Of a stretch of DNA of 64,000 bases, positions 11,401 through 21,400 are shown piece by piece. Source of the DNA: Spirodela intermedia. Taxonomy: Eukaryota > Streptophyta > Magnoliopsida > Alismatales > Araceae. The stretch spans positions 2,646,892 through 2,710,891 of the forward strand of contig LR746265.1 of the NCBI GenBank assembly GCA_902729315.2, read 5' to 3'. The notes below the pieces were generated by a model, which ran no database searches, was not told the DNA's origin, and worked only from the letters and a program-made list of their open reading frames with translations. The first letter of the stretch is position 1. Every line of letters starts with the position of its first letter. A program made the position numbers and the translations under genes.

Positions 11401-13961
11401 TTTGCCACTACAACATTGGAAGCCAGAAGTATCTACATGCAGGTGAAGAAATGTCGACTATGTAAGGATATCTACTGGATAAGAAATTTTGTCAAGGTTG
11501 AGGTAATTCCTGGAAATATGGGATAGAATGGTATTCTGATGCCTTCATTGACAGAGTGGAACAAAGTTCAACAGAAAATCCAAAAAAATCTGAGAACAAT
11601 GTATTGGCATTATATCACGATGTTTCCATTGTCCTCTCATATTCTGATAATGCAAGATATTGTAACTTTTTAATGGCGCGGTGAACGTGAGAAGATGGAA
11701 GTGTTTCTATAATTTATATTTTCCATTCGCCAAATGGTCAATAGAAAAGTTACAAATACCGTGTTTGCCATACTAACGGACAAATAGACCAAGAGCTTTG
11801 CAAACTGTGTAGAAGAAGTTTACATACTAGTAGCACATGCTTTGCAGTGATCGAGATGAAATTCATTTCCACATGCTCCTCGAGATTGTAAGGAGGCATG
11901 TATAATAATAAATACTCTATTTCATCTGTCAAGTTCAGCCAATCAATGAGGAACAGAATATATCATTCCTGATCGGCAAACATATTTCGTCCTTAAGGAA
12001 AGATGCATTATGAACAAACTATGGACAGCGTTTCTCTGATTGGACGAAGCGAATTTGATAAAAAAAAGGCAAGGGTTCAGAGTTCACAATAGGTCGTCAC
12101 TACTTGTGAACTATTGATCACCGTCTGCAGACAACAGTTCTAGTGCATTTAACTTAGATTCTCTAAAACTATTAGGAAAAAAAAAAGATGATTAAGTTAT
12201 CGACCTCTATGCAATGTGTATCATAATGTACCAAGGGAAATAGGCCATAAATGATCTCAAGGAGTGCCCATTTGGTTGGAAAATTGTAAGACGATTCCAG
12301 AGCAAATAAAGAGAAGCCAGAGGCAATCAACGAGTTGGGGAGCAAAATGCACGCAGAAAACCAACCTCAGATTTAGACCATGAAAGGTCAAGGACATCCT
12401 CAAGGTGACCATGGAATGAACAAACCGGCTTCTCTGATAATGCAAAAACATATTCTGGGACCACAATCTGTTCAAAACTGAGAGAATTCCTCACAATAGG
12501 CACCTTTGACCTTCGTTCACGATCAACTCTGATCATACCCAGTTTAAAGTCAAAGAGTAAAGGTTCAGGAGACCCGTCACCAAAAACGGAAAAATTACTA
12601 CCACCCTCTGCAGCCGAAACTCTCTCTCTCTCAAACAGCAACCCTCCCTTCATGTTCTTCTCTGTAACTTGCCAAACCCGAATTACACTGTCCTCCCCGG
12701 CGCTTGCAAGATGCCGTCCGTCTAAACTGAATTTGATGCTCCAAATGGAGCCCTTATGTGCTTGTATCTCCTGGCTCATGTAAAGGCCTGTAAGCTCTTT
12801 CAGGGATTTACCATATTTTCGAACCTTGATTCTCTCTGGGCCGTGGTGTGACTGTGCGCCTTGGCTGTCATCTGTGGCGGAACTAGACCTCCTCCCACCT
12901 TTCTCAGATGATGAATCCCTCTCGTCACTGCTCCGCCTCTCCAGACGTTGGACGACTGTCCCCGCCATATTTTTCATGGTCCTCAGCAAGCTTCCACTCT
13001 TCTTTCGCATCCAGCGATCGCCAATGAGGCCTACTCCATTCGGGCAGGTGATGTCCATCTTACCGCCGCCACTGCTTCCACAATCGCCGCCTTCCTCTTC
13101 CACACTCTGCCGACGCATCAGTTCCTGGACAATGGGGGAATGGCCGATGACAGATGACTGAAACTCCTCCATGGTCAGCTGCCGTCCTGTCCCCACCTCT
13201 CTGAGCCTCTTCCACATCCCGTCTTCTCTCAACTCCTTTACCACAAACTTATCTCCATTGTTCAAGTTCTTGATAGTGAAGCACAACTCGCATTTCTCAC
13301 GATGACGGTAGCCGTTCTCGAAGCAATCTTCGCGACCATCATCTAAATCCCCATCGCTGTCGTTGGTGTCCGCTCCCGAAGACGGAGAATTGCCAGTCGG
13401 AGGTTCTTTCGGGGATGGATGCTGTTTATGCACATGAAGATGACTGGACGAAGGGTTGGGGTCCATAGCTCCATCGTGTCTAGAGCGAGAGATGGACGAC
13501 GACGGTGAATTCCGCTGGAGATCCGGTTCCTGGTGTATCGCGTCGCAGCATGCTAATCTCCCCATATCGGACTGGAGAGTCACCTGATCGCCTGCTGGGT
13601 CGACACGACCATCACCTATCTTCTCCTCGCCATCTCCTTCGTGATCGTGTCCGCCAGTCTGTTTCCTAGATAGAGAGGGATCATTAATAAGCCCCATCTG
13701 CCAAAGGAGGCGCCGCCGCCGCTCCTCCACAGAGGAGGGCTCCGAGATCCAGACGTCGTACATGGATGAACCCCCAAACCTCTGAGGCCGCTCGCACGGC
13801 CGGCGACGGTGGCGGCGGTGGTGACCCTGATGCTCGACGTCGTCATCGGAGGCGGAGGCCGAGGCAGAGGTGGAGGAGCAGGAAGAGGAAAGAATCCGAT
13901 CGAGCGACTCGTAGAACTCATCTTCCTCTCCCTTCCCCCTCTCATCGTCCGAATTCCTCAT
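8498..13961 (-). CDS. WDR44-type WD40 repeat protein
   Basis: Member of the plant WDR44-like transducin/WD40 family; its molecular role is not well defined, though WD40 propellers usually act as protein-binding scaffolds. Minus-strand exons: 13961-12366, 10084-9994, 9892-9735, 9600-9549, 9432-9350, 9247-9154, 9045-8498. All junctions keep phase and the product is 873 residues. Near the N terminus is the family motif [20 protein letters not shown], followed by an acidic/Ser-rich region. In the middle is a segment typical of the family ([29 protein letters not shown]). About seven WD blades follow, including [20 protein letters not shown] with [35 protein letters not shown] and [12 protein letters not shown]. 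The last exon carries a low-complexity insertion before the final blade. An in-frame ATG at 14018 would add 19 residues; 13961 is my choice but not certain. The first intron is 2.3 kb, far longer than the others. Confidence 0.9.
10514..10553. repeat. Four tandem copies of a 10-bp unit
   Basis: The unit ATAATGTGGC is repeated about four times inside the first intron of the WDR44-like gene. It is a plain minisatellite with no known function. Confidence 0.85.
10777..10890. repeat. 24-bp direct repeats flanking a hairpin
   Basis: Identical 24-bp copies occur at 10777-10800 and 10867-10890. Between them lie the perfect 14-bp inverted arms GATGTAGATATCGA (10806-10819) and TCGATATCTACATC (10837-10850) with a 17-nt loop, plus CTAACG/CGTTAG motifs at the edges. 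The layout resembles a small duplication around a transposon-like or fold-back insert. The class is not determined. Confidence 0.7.
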
Positions 13962-14272
13962 GCTTTCCGCAGCACCATCAGCATTCCCACCGCCACCGTC
14001 CCCCCTCCAGATATACATACTGACGGGAGGAACGAGCCATCGGTAACGCCCACGCCGGCAGATCCGACCCCTGCCACATGCCGATCCGAGCACCCAGCCA
14101 GCGATCTGATGCGTGTCGAGGGACCGAGCGAGAAGAACCGAGAGGGACGGGTGTTGTATACAGACAGGTGCACACTGGGAGGAAGGCAGCGACCGAGAGG
14201 GAGAGAGAAGCCCTACGCAGCTGCGGTCAGGCGGGTCGTCGTTGTGGATCTGCCTCACAAACACAAATGTCT

Positions 14273-14282
14273 GTATATATAG
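14273..14282 (-). promoter_or_regulatory. Candidate TATA box of the WDR44-like gene
   Basis: CTATATATAC on the minus strand lies about 310 nt upstream of the chosen ATG (13961). If used, it gives a long 5' UTR of roughly 285 nt. Transcription from here is inferred. Confidence 0.45.
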
Positions 14283-14289
14283 AATAAAT

Positions 14290-16538
14290 TCCCACAGCGA
14301 ATGGGCCTTTTGTGGGAGACCAACCTGACGCAGCGGCGGCCCTCTTCGGCGGAACTGCTAACGGCGGCCGGTTACCCGCCGGCGGGCGCGCCTCTTGGCG
14401 GAGCAAGGGAAGCAGCGGGGGAGACGTCGCGTCGCTCCCGACCCCGGGCTATAGACAAGTATTAAATCCTGCCAAGATCGCGTCCTCTCCCCAGCGGCCA
14501 AGGGGACTTCAGTGGGCAGGGAAAATTTACGCTCTTCGTCGTGGGCAGTGAACGAAATTAAGAGGAATGATTGAGGCGGCGGTCCCCCACGGGTGCCGAC
14601 ACCCGCCAGAATCTGCACTTGCTCCTCCCCTCCATCGCCGCCGCCACCGCCGGGAGGCGGAACAGGCAGAGGCTCTGTCTCTCTGTCTATCTGTCTGTCT
14701 ATCTCTCTCTCTCTCTGTCTATGTATCTATCAATCTTTCTCTGTGAGACAATTGAGCCGACTGGGGGGGGCGGCAAAAGGTGAGAACTTCGTCCCCGACA
14801 GCCGGACACCGGAAAGACTGGTTGGAGACAATTCTACGGCGAGGTCTGTCGTCGTCGACGGCAAAGTTAACGGCGGGTCTTTGAGCTCATCATTGTCCGA
14901 GGGCCAGGGGGTCTCTGTCGGGGAGACCCTCGCCCGGATTTGCAGGCCTTGCTGTCACGTTGCGGACAACCAACGCAGCTTTCGCGAGGGAAGAGGATGA
15001 AGGGTTTAGCGGCCCCCGAGGCGTGTTATCCTTCTATCACTGTTCTGCCGGCGGCCCGCCCATCCCCCGACGTCGAGACTACGCCGCCCAGTTCATCACC
15101 GCCGTCCACCGGTCGTTTGACCAAGGAGGGTAGCGTAGCGGTAGCCATCCGAACCTCTCCGTGTTGACTTTAAGGCCCCTCGCTAAAGTCATAGCGCCGC
15201 CGTGTGCGGCTGGCTCTGCCGCTGGACGGTGTGGAGAAGCGGAAGACTCCGCCGGCGCCGCCGGTTTTTCTTTTTTTCTAAGCGACGGCGTGGAGGCGCC
15301 GTTCATGTTACCTCGTGGAATCTACGTCTCAGAGGGGGACAGGTTGGCCATGTTACCGAGCCACGAGAGAGCGAGAGGGAGGGGAATCTAGTTCTCGCCG
15401 GCGAGAGGACGGCGGCGGCGGCGGATCGCCGTCCCCCTGACACCGCCGGCGGCTCCGGTCCGTCCCCACGGGGCACGTGCTACAAGGCATCTCTTACCGG
15501 AAAGGGGCGCCCGCAGGTGCGGGCGCCCCACGCTCGGGAAGCCTACGCCGCACCACCTGCGAAGGCATCGACTCCCCGCGTTGGGCTCACGTGGAGGTCC
15601 TGCCGGAATGTGGGCCTCGCCGAGACGGCCAAAGCCCAGGTCTTTAATTCGGCCCAGAAAAAGTAACCGAACCTCGGCTCAGGTCTACAAAATTGGAAAT
15701 TTTCAGACGAGACGACGTGTAGTTTGACCTTGACTGAGAGCCCTCGTGCCAATATATCCATGATACTTTACGATAATAATTCATTTGCCCAAAACTTAGG
15801 GCTAGATAATAATAAAGTGAATCCAAGAGAGAGGTGACGTCGAGTCATCAAAATATTTTCTTCTCTTATATCAGCTGAGCAGCATATTACGAATGTCAAA
15901 ATATTTTTATTTTTATTTTTTAAAATGTGATTCGCGAATGTGGGGGCATAAGCGAGAGAGGGGGGAACAGAGTCGGTAATGGGCCAGGTGATTGCGAGCT
16001 GTAGTGCTCCCGGCTGCGGGTGGGGCCGGAGAGAGAGGCCAGAGGGTCTGATCGCAAGGGCCGATGTTGACGTATCAACGACTACGGACGCTTGTTGGGC
16101 AGAGAGTTCCGACACGCCCTGCCCGAAATCCCCAGCACCAACAAACACAGGAGAGTAGCGTTCCTCAGAAGCCATCGTCACCGGAGAGGATGAGTGGGGC
16201 ACAACCCACCTGCAGACAGAACCCAAGACAGGGCTCGCCCGAAGGGTGGCGCTAGGGTTTGGGGCCTGCCGGCGAGGAAAAGAGAGAGTGGCGGGGAGGG
16301 AGCTCGCAGTTCAGAATGCACGGAACCAGACCCCGAAATGAGGAAAGAAGAGTCAATACTCGGACAGTCGACCAGAGATGGACAAAATAACCTACGGCGG
16401 GGGAGTGACAGAAGAGGAGGAGAGAAGGAGAGAGAAGGGAACAAATAGAAACGCTGAGAAGCGCGCCAGGAGAAAATTCTATGAAATCATCGCAGTTGTC
16501 CGTATTGAGGTCTGATGATGTCGGTCTGCTCGTCTCCG
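14290..16538. other. GC-rich spacer between WDR44-like and DUF1218 genes
   Basis: About 2.2 kb with many long but featureless open frames caused by high GC content. It holds a CTGT/CTAT/CT microsatellite (about 14670-14750) and a GC palindrome at 15504-15529. On the minus strand, a frame beginning MASEERYSPVFVGAGDFGQG lies at about 16173, inside the probable 3' flank of the DUF1218 gene. I recognise no family in it and do not call it a gene. Confidence 0.5.
15504..15529. repeat. Perfect 12-bp GC inverted repeat
   Basis: GGGGCGCCCGCA and its exact reverse complement are separated by 2 nt. It could fold as a very stable hairpin or cruciform. No gene boundary is close enough to call it a terminator. 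Confidence 0.85.
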
Positions 16539-17271
16539 CTAGCGGTAGGCGCCCATGCCGACGGCGGATTCGTAGGGGGCGCCGCCGTCCTTTGCCTTGG
16601 AGTGTAAGATGTAGTACACCTCGGAAATAATGGTGGTAAAGAAGACGAAGGCGGCGCCGGCGGCGAAGACGCCTTTGCGCAGGGTCTCGCAGGAAGGGGG
16701 TTCGGCACCAAATATAGTCCTGTACCTGGTGTGGTACGCATTTCTCACTGAACCCGCAAGCAGGCATGCTTCCGCAATGATGAACGTCAGCCTGAAAACC
16801 AGAGATCAAAAAACCATCTCGGAAAAGGAGAGGACAAGAGAGGAATTCGGATTTGCAGACGGCGGAATCGGGCTTCCATGCGGATGGGGATAGATTACCA
16901 GCACAGGAGGAAGAGAATGAGGGAGCAGGCTCGAGGGCCGCCGGCGCGAAGGGCACGGCCGCAACAATGACACCTGCTGGCCACCATGAGGATTAATTGG
17001 CTGAGGAGCAGGAAGAGGAACGCGCCGACGCCGAGTCCGGTGGAGATGTCGGAGTTGTAGACGCAGTAGGTGTACTCCTTCTGATTGTCCGTCACCGTAG
17101 TAGCCTGCAGTCACAGATCTCCTCGGATCAGAAGCGTGGCCAGAGGCTGGTTCCAGTCGACGAGACAGGAAGAACAAGCACCGAGCTCCTCCGCTGCTCG
17201 GCGGTCACGGCGAGGGCGAATGCGATGAGATCGAAGACGAGGATGCTGACGATGACCAGCCAGTTCGCCAT
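16539..17271 (-). CDS. DUF1218 membrane protein
   Basis: Plant-specific DUF1218 family; some Arabidopsis members (MWL proteins) affect secondary-wall lignin, and others have no assigned role. Minus-strand exons: 17271-17182, 17104-16899, 16791-16539, all in phase, giving 182 residues, a usual length. Four hydrophobic segments are visible: about 4-22 at the N terminus (WLVIVSILVFDLIAFALAV), about 54-72, about 91-112 and about 131-153. Between the first two lies a loop with YTYCVYNSD. After the second comes a Cys-rich turn (SRCHCCG), and GGPRAC precedes the third. These loop cysteines are characteristic of the family. The MANWL start with its N-terminal anchor is unambiguous. Membrane location is predicted from hydrophobicity. 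The specific function of this copy is unknown. Confidence 0.9.
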
Positions 17272-18270
17272 GGCGAGAGCTCCGTCAGTCGCAGATCTGG
17301 ATCTCCCCCTCCTCCCCCTCTCTCACCGACTAATAAATAACACACGGCGGTGACTGGTGGGGAAGAAGAGTAAAGTAGGAGCGATGGGTCGGGGAGTGGG
17401 CCGACGTATTTCGTGAGAGAGAGAGAATGTTTTACCAGATGATGGGCCCATCCCCGACGATCCTCAACATCCAGCCGTTCCATCGCCGCTTCTTCCTCGA
17501 CGTCATTTCCCAAGAACGCTCGTGAACGTGTGTTTCTGGAAATACGTTGGCGACAGGGAGAGGCCACCCGCTTCGCCGGCGGCAGAGAGGAGGCTGGTGG
17601 CGGACGCCATCCCTTCTTCGCCGAATCTCGTCGACTTCACGCAGAGCAAATGACGATCGTTCTCGAATGTCGACGCCGATTGGGATCGCCTTCTTTCTCT
17701 ACTGTTCGTGCCACGGGCGGAGGTGCTTCCCGGAGGAGAAAAAGAGAGGAGAAGAGGTGGCCCCCGCCGCCGCCATGGCGGTCGTTACAACGTGTAGTCA
17801 TATCTCCAGATTTTTTTTTTTTTATAATTATGGTTCGTATGATACCAAAATTATAACCACTGATATTATGAATATTTTATGCAAATTATAACTTCTGAAA
17901 TCGGTCACTCATCACTTCCTCCACGTAAATTTCGATTTTTATAGTGAGAAAATAATATATTATTCAACAATATAATTGCATATTTATTATTATATTGGAA
18001 ACTTATAGATTGCATAAGGCATATAAAATCGTAATTAATTTCCTGCATCGGATAAACCATTTTTTCTTGATAAAACAGTTGATTACATTTCTACTTCGCA
18101 GCTGGTTTTATCTAACCGGTTATTCTGACGATTAATTATCCGTAGAAATATTGACAAGCATTTTTAAAGCAATTTAGGCCGTGAAAAATGATTATTCTGT
18201 CTACCATAATAATTTTATAAAATATAAGACGATTTTAAATATGATTCTAGTTCATATAATTCATATTTCC
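17272..18270. other. Divergent spacer between DUF1218 and NRPA2
   Basis: The left part is GC-rich and is presumably the DUF1218 promoter, with a TTATTTATTA-like element (minus strand) around 17330-17340. The right part (17810-18270) is very AT-rich with a poly-T run at about 17811. No gene is visible. Confidence 0.5.
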
Positions 18271-18274
18271 CGGC

Positions 18275-18366
18275 TTAGGGTTTTAGACTTTCTCCTTCCG
18301 CGCGGGGGTTCCTTCGCCCGTTGGCGTGGCGCAATGGCGGGCTTCTCTTCGAGGGTTTAGGGTTCT
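18275..18366 (+). promoter_or_regulatory. Telo-box-like motifs upstream of NRPA2
   Basis: TTAGGGTTTTAG (about 18275-18286, AAAACCCTAA on the other strand) and GGTTTAGGGTT (about 18354-18364) match or nearly match the telo-box AAACCCTA. Telo-boxes are frequent near the start of plant genes for ribosomal proteins and ribosome biogenesis, which fits a pol I subunit. Use here is inferred. Confidence 0.5.
18334..18360 (+). other. Upstream ORF (8 codons) in NRPA2 leader
   Basis: ATG GCG GGC ... TAG encodes MAGFSSRV and ends about 106 nt before the main ATG. Its ATG has G at -3 and at +4. It matters only if transcription starts upstream of 18334, which is inferred from the position of the telo-box motifs. 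Confidence 0.4.
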
Positions 18367-18466
18367 GACTTGCGCTTGCGTAGTAAGAAAACACTGTCCT
18401 CTCGGTTGCGTTCCTTCTCTGGCACCATTCTGCTGGTATCAGGGCTTCGCCGTGGGAGATCGCGGA

Positions 18467-21400
18467 ATGGTGGTTACACGGAAGATGGTAGCCTGGGGGC
18501 AGGACTCCGCAGGTGTAGACGGCAACAGCTTAGAGAAGAAAGGGAAGTTGGAATCCGACTACCAGCATCTACGAGAGCTGTTTAAACCACACGTCGAATC
18601 CTTCGACTATTTCATCGACGCCGGGCTAGAAATTGCTCTCATGAACATCAAACCCACGGAAATTACCGACTCTTCCACCGGAACCAAGCTGAGAAATATC
18701 CTTTTTTTCTCTTCCGTTGTGTTCTACTTGTCCATTCTCAACGCATATTCTCGCAGCTGCTCCCTGTTTTTCCTTGACGCGTCGTGTACTATGGCTCGGG
18801 AAGCCCGATTTGCTGTCGCCGGAGCGGGAAGGTGGCCGCAAGTCTATGCGGGAGCCCGTTTTTCCGTACGAGGTGAGTCCTTTGAGTTTTTTTTTCTTCA
18901 TTAAATGAATTGGTCAGGTTCAGCTCTAAGGTGCTATAGCTCGTTCCCTCGCAAACTTTGCTGCGAAAAAACAGTGCAGACAATCAGGGGGATCATATCG
19001 TGGGAAGTTCACTGCAGAGGTCTGTTTCCAGTACAACGACGGGGCAGTCATCAGAGAGACCTTCAATTTCGGTTTCCTTCCCATAATGCTCATGGTGAGT
19101 ATGGTTGTTTAATTTTGCCTGGCTGTTTTTTGGAGCAAAACCTTGAGACAGGGGCAGCTAGGTAGGTCTAGCTTGACCTAAATTTCCTGGAGAAAGTTTG
19201 AAAGGAGAAGTAGAACCATAAAAATATGACTCTTCCTCAACAGCCACGTGATGGTTATCTTAGGGTGATCCATGAGAGGCCACAGAGCCATCAATACCAT
19301 TTTCGTAGAGGTTTCGCGATCGTGTGTGCTCATTAAACATCTTGTTAGGGATGGAATCATCTGCATGCAATGTGTTTTTGGAAGCGAAGTACGTTTACTT
19401 CGTGGCTTATATGAAATCCTCTTCGTGTTTGTTGGTACGATTTGAAGGAAATCCGGCAACACAAATGCCTCTGAAAGCACGCTCAGTGGCCATTTGTTCC
19501 TACCAAGTTAAAATTTTAATCTCCCTTGTGCTCAGTAGACGACTTGGATGAGTTACAGACTCATATTTAACATCTGAAACTCGGAATATTCTATTTTTTG
19601 TGTTTTTTTTTCCCGAATTCTTGATAAACATAGAGTTTATTTTATGCCGTGGGAACTGTTCAGAGTTCATCTATCATTTCTAGTTTATAGATTTATCTCC
19701 CTCAGTCTTAATATAGCGTTCAAGAAACCTACAACTCGTATGTCTTGTGTAACTTCGAACTGGTTATCTCTGGTATGCAGAATGCGGTTTTTTCCTAGTT
19801 CTTGATAACTGAAGATTTGTTCTATGCAGTCAAAACTTTGTCACCTGAGAGGTGCTGATCCGAGAAAGCTGGTTTTCCACAAAGAAGAGGCAACAGAGAT
19901 GGGTGGGTGAGTATTAGCTCGTAGGGACGAATTGCATTCCTGTCTTTGTTTATCTCTGTACGTGCGTACTCACTTTCAGAAGGATGTTTATGCGACGTGT
20001 GTGAATATCTTTGTAGATCTCTGCATGTTATTCATAGTAGTATTACTTAGCAGTGATCCATGTTTATTGTATGTATAACTAAATATCTCATGCGACATAC
20101 GCTTTATCTGACAAAGGGTTTATTTTTGACTGTAGGGGAAATCAATAGGTGAATATTGACCTTTATGTCATAGAATCGACATTTTCTTTGCTGAAAAGTT
20201 CCTTAATTGTTCTCTTGCTCTTGATAAGATTGAGAGAAGTATTCTGTAAAACATATGTATTTTTTTTAGTTTTTGTGTTGAGGGTTTTCTTGGCTTTTGT
20301 TACATTTAGGGTTAGCAATGTGGAATTAGATATGTAGTGGTGTTGCCGGGGACTTTGCTTTAATCCTGTTTATTACGTGCTAACGGATTTATGGTAAACA
20401 CAGGGGATACATTTTCTTTGACCTACAGATGCATTTTTCTGTAACCATGGTGAAAATGATTGAAATAGTGGGGCTTTTAGTGAATTGAGATTAGTGTGAT
20501 GAACCTAAGATGAGAAAGATTAAATAGATCTAAGTTCCTTGCTGTTCAGATTATCTGGTTGTACTCATTCGACTTAGACAGATCGGGCAGGAAGGACTTG
20601 TTAAAGTCATGAAAGCCAGAGGATTGCGAAACTAGTGTTTTGAAGCTTCTAGCACTATTTCTTCTTATGAATCAGGAGGTTAGTAAAGTTTAGTACAATT
20701 AATGCTGTGGCCATATGACAACCTTGAGGACCAGCCATTGCCCTCGAATCTGTTCTCCCTTTAGTTGCACTTTTGACTTCGTTGAAAGTACTTTTAACCG
20801 GACGTCAGTCCAGTGTTGATGAGAACCTGTTTTTTGCTTCCTGGAGACTGACTGTGCTGTGTCGTTTTCTAACCACTCATGTGTACTAAACCGGACAAAG
20901 TAAACCTTGCTTGCAGTGTGGTGTTAACCTGTGGGGTGACCACATCAGGTAATGACTGGGAGAAACAGTCCAACAACGTGCCTTAGGGTACTTATACAGC
21001 CAAGTTATTCACCACGTATGTTGACAGATCAATTGTGTTTTTTTATTGTTCTTGCGTTGACAAGGTTTATTCTAGAAAAAAAAGGTCTGAGCTTAACTTC
21101 TGTCGTTGGTCTACCTCTATTAGTTTTTAAATTCATGTGTAATGGCTAGTTACATCTGTTGGCGTATTTCCCTCCCATGAACGTAAGAATTTTCAGTCCC
21201 TTGTATCTTCCTATGCCGTTTTCTAATGTTATTTTCATCCATGTTTTTTAGCTACTTCATATGTAATGGCTTGGAAAGGCTTTGCCGACTTCTCATTTTG
21301 TCAAAACGAAACCATGTGAGCTGTTCCTCCTTAGTTTGGTAAAGCATCATTTGTTCATTTAGGTTTCAGTTGGGTGGGTTCAAAGTAATAACTGGTCCTT

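Larger units (their letters stand above)
10085..12365 (-). other. Large first intron of the WDR44-like gene
   Basis: 2281 nt, GT-AG on the minus strand. It contains a run of C with A-rich sequence (about 10346-10398), a 10-bp tandem repeat and a duplicated segment around a hairpin, listed separately. I see no coding homology on either strand. Confidence 0.7.

Noticed and set aside
14593-15670. Several open frames in the GC-rich spacer
   Set aside because: Low-complexity translations (Pro, Ser and Arg runs) on both strands, with no domain and no splice continuity. Typical of GC-rich non-coding DNA.
15768-16226. Minus-strand frame with MASEERYSPVFVGAGDFGQG
   Set aside because: No recognised family and no splice partner. 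It lies within the likely 3' flank of the DUF1218 gene and its downstream part runs into AT-rich sequence.
18326-18904. A longer continuous NRPA2 frame running through 18696-18789
   Set aside because: It starts at a GTG and, by reading through the AT-AC intron, goes out of frame with exon 2. The 94-nt segment must be removed for the conserved sequence to continue.
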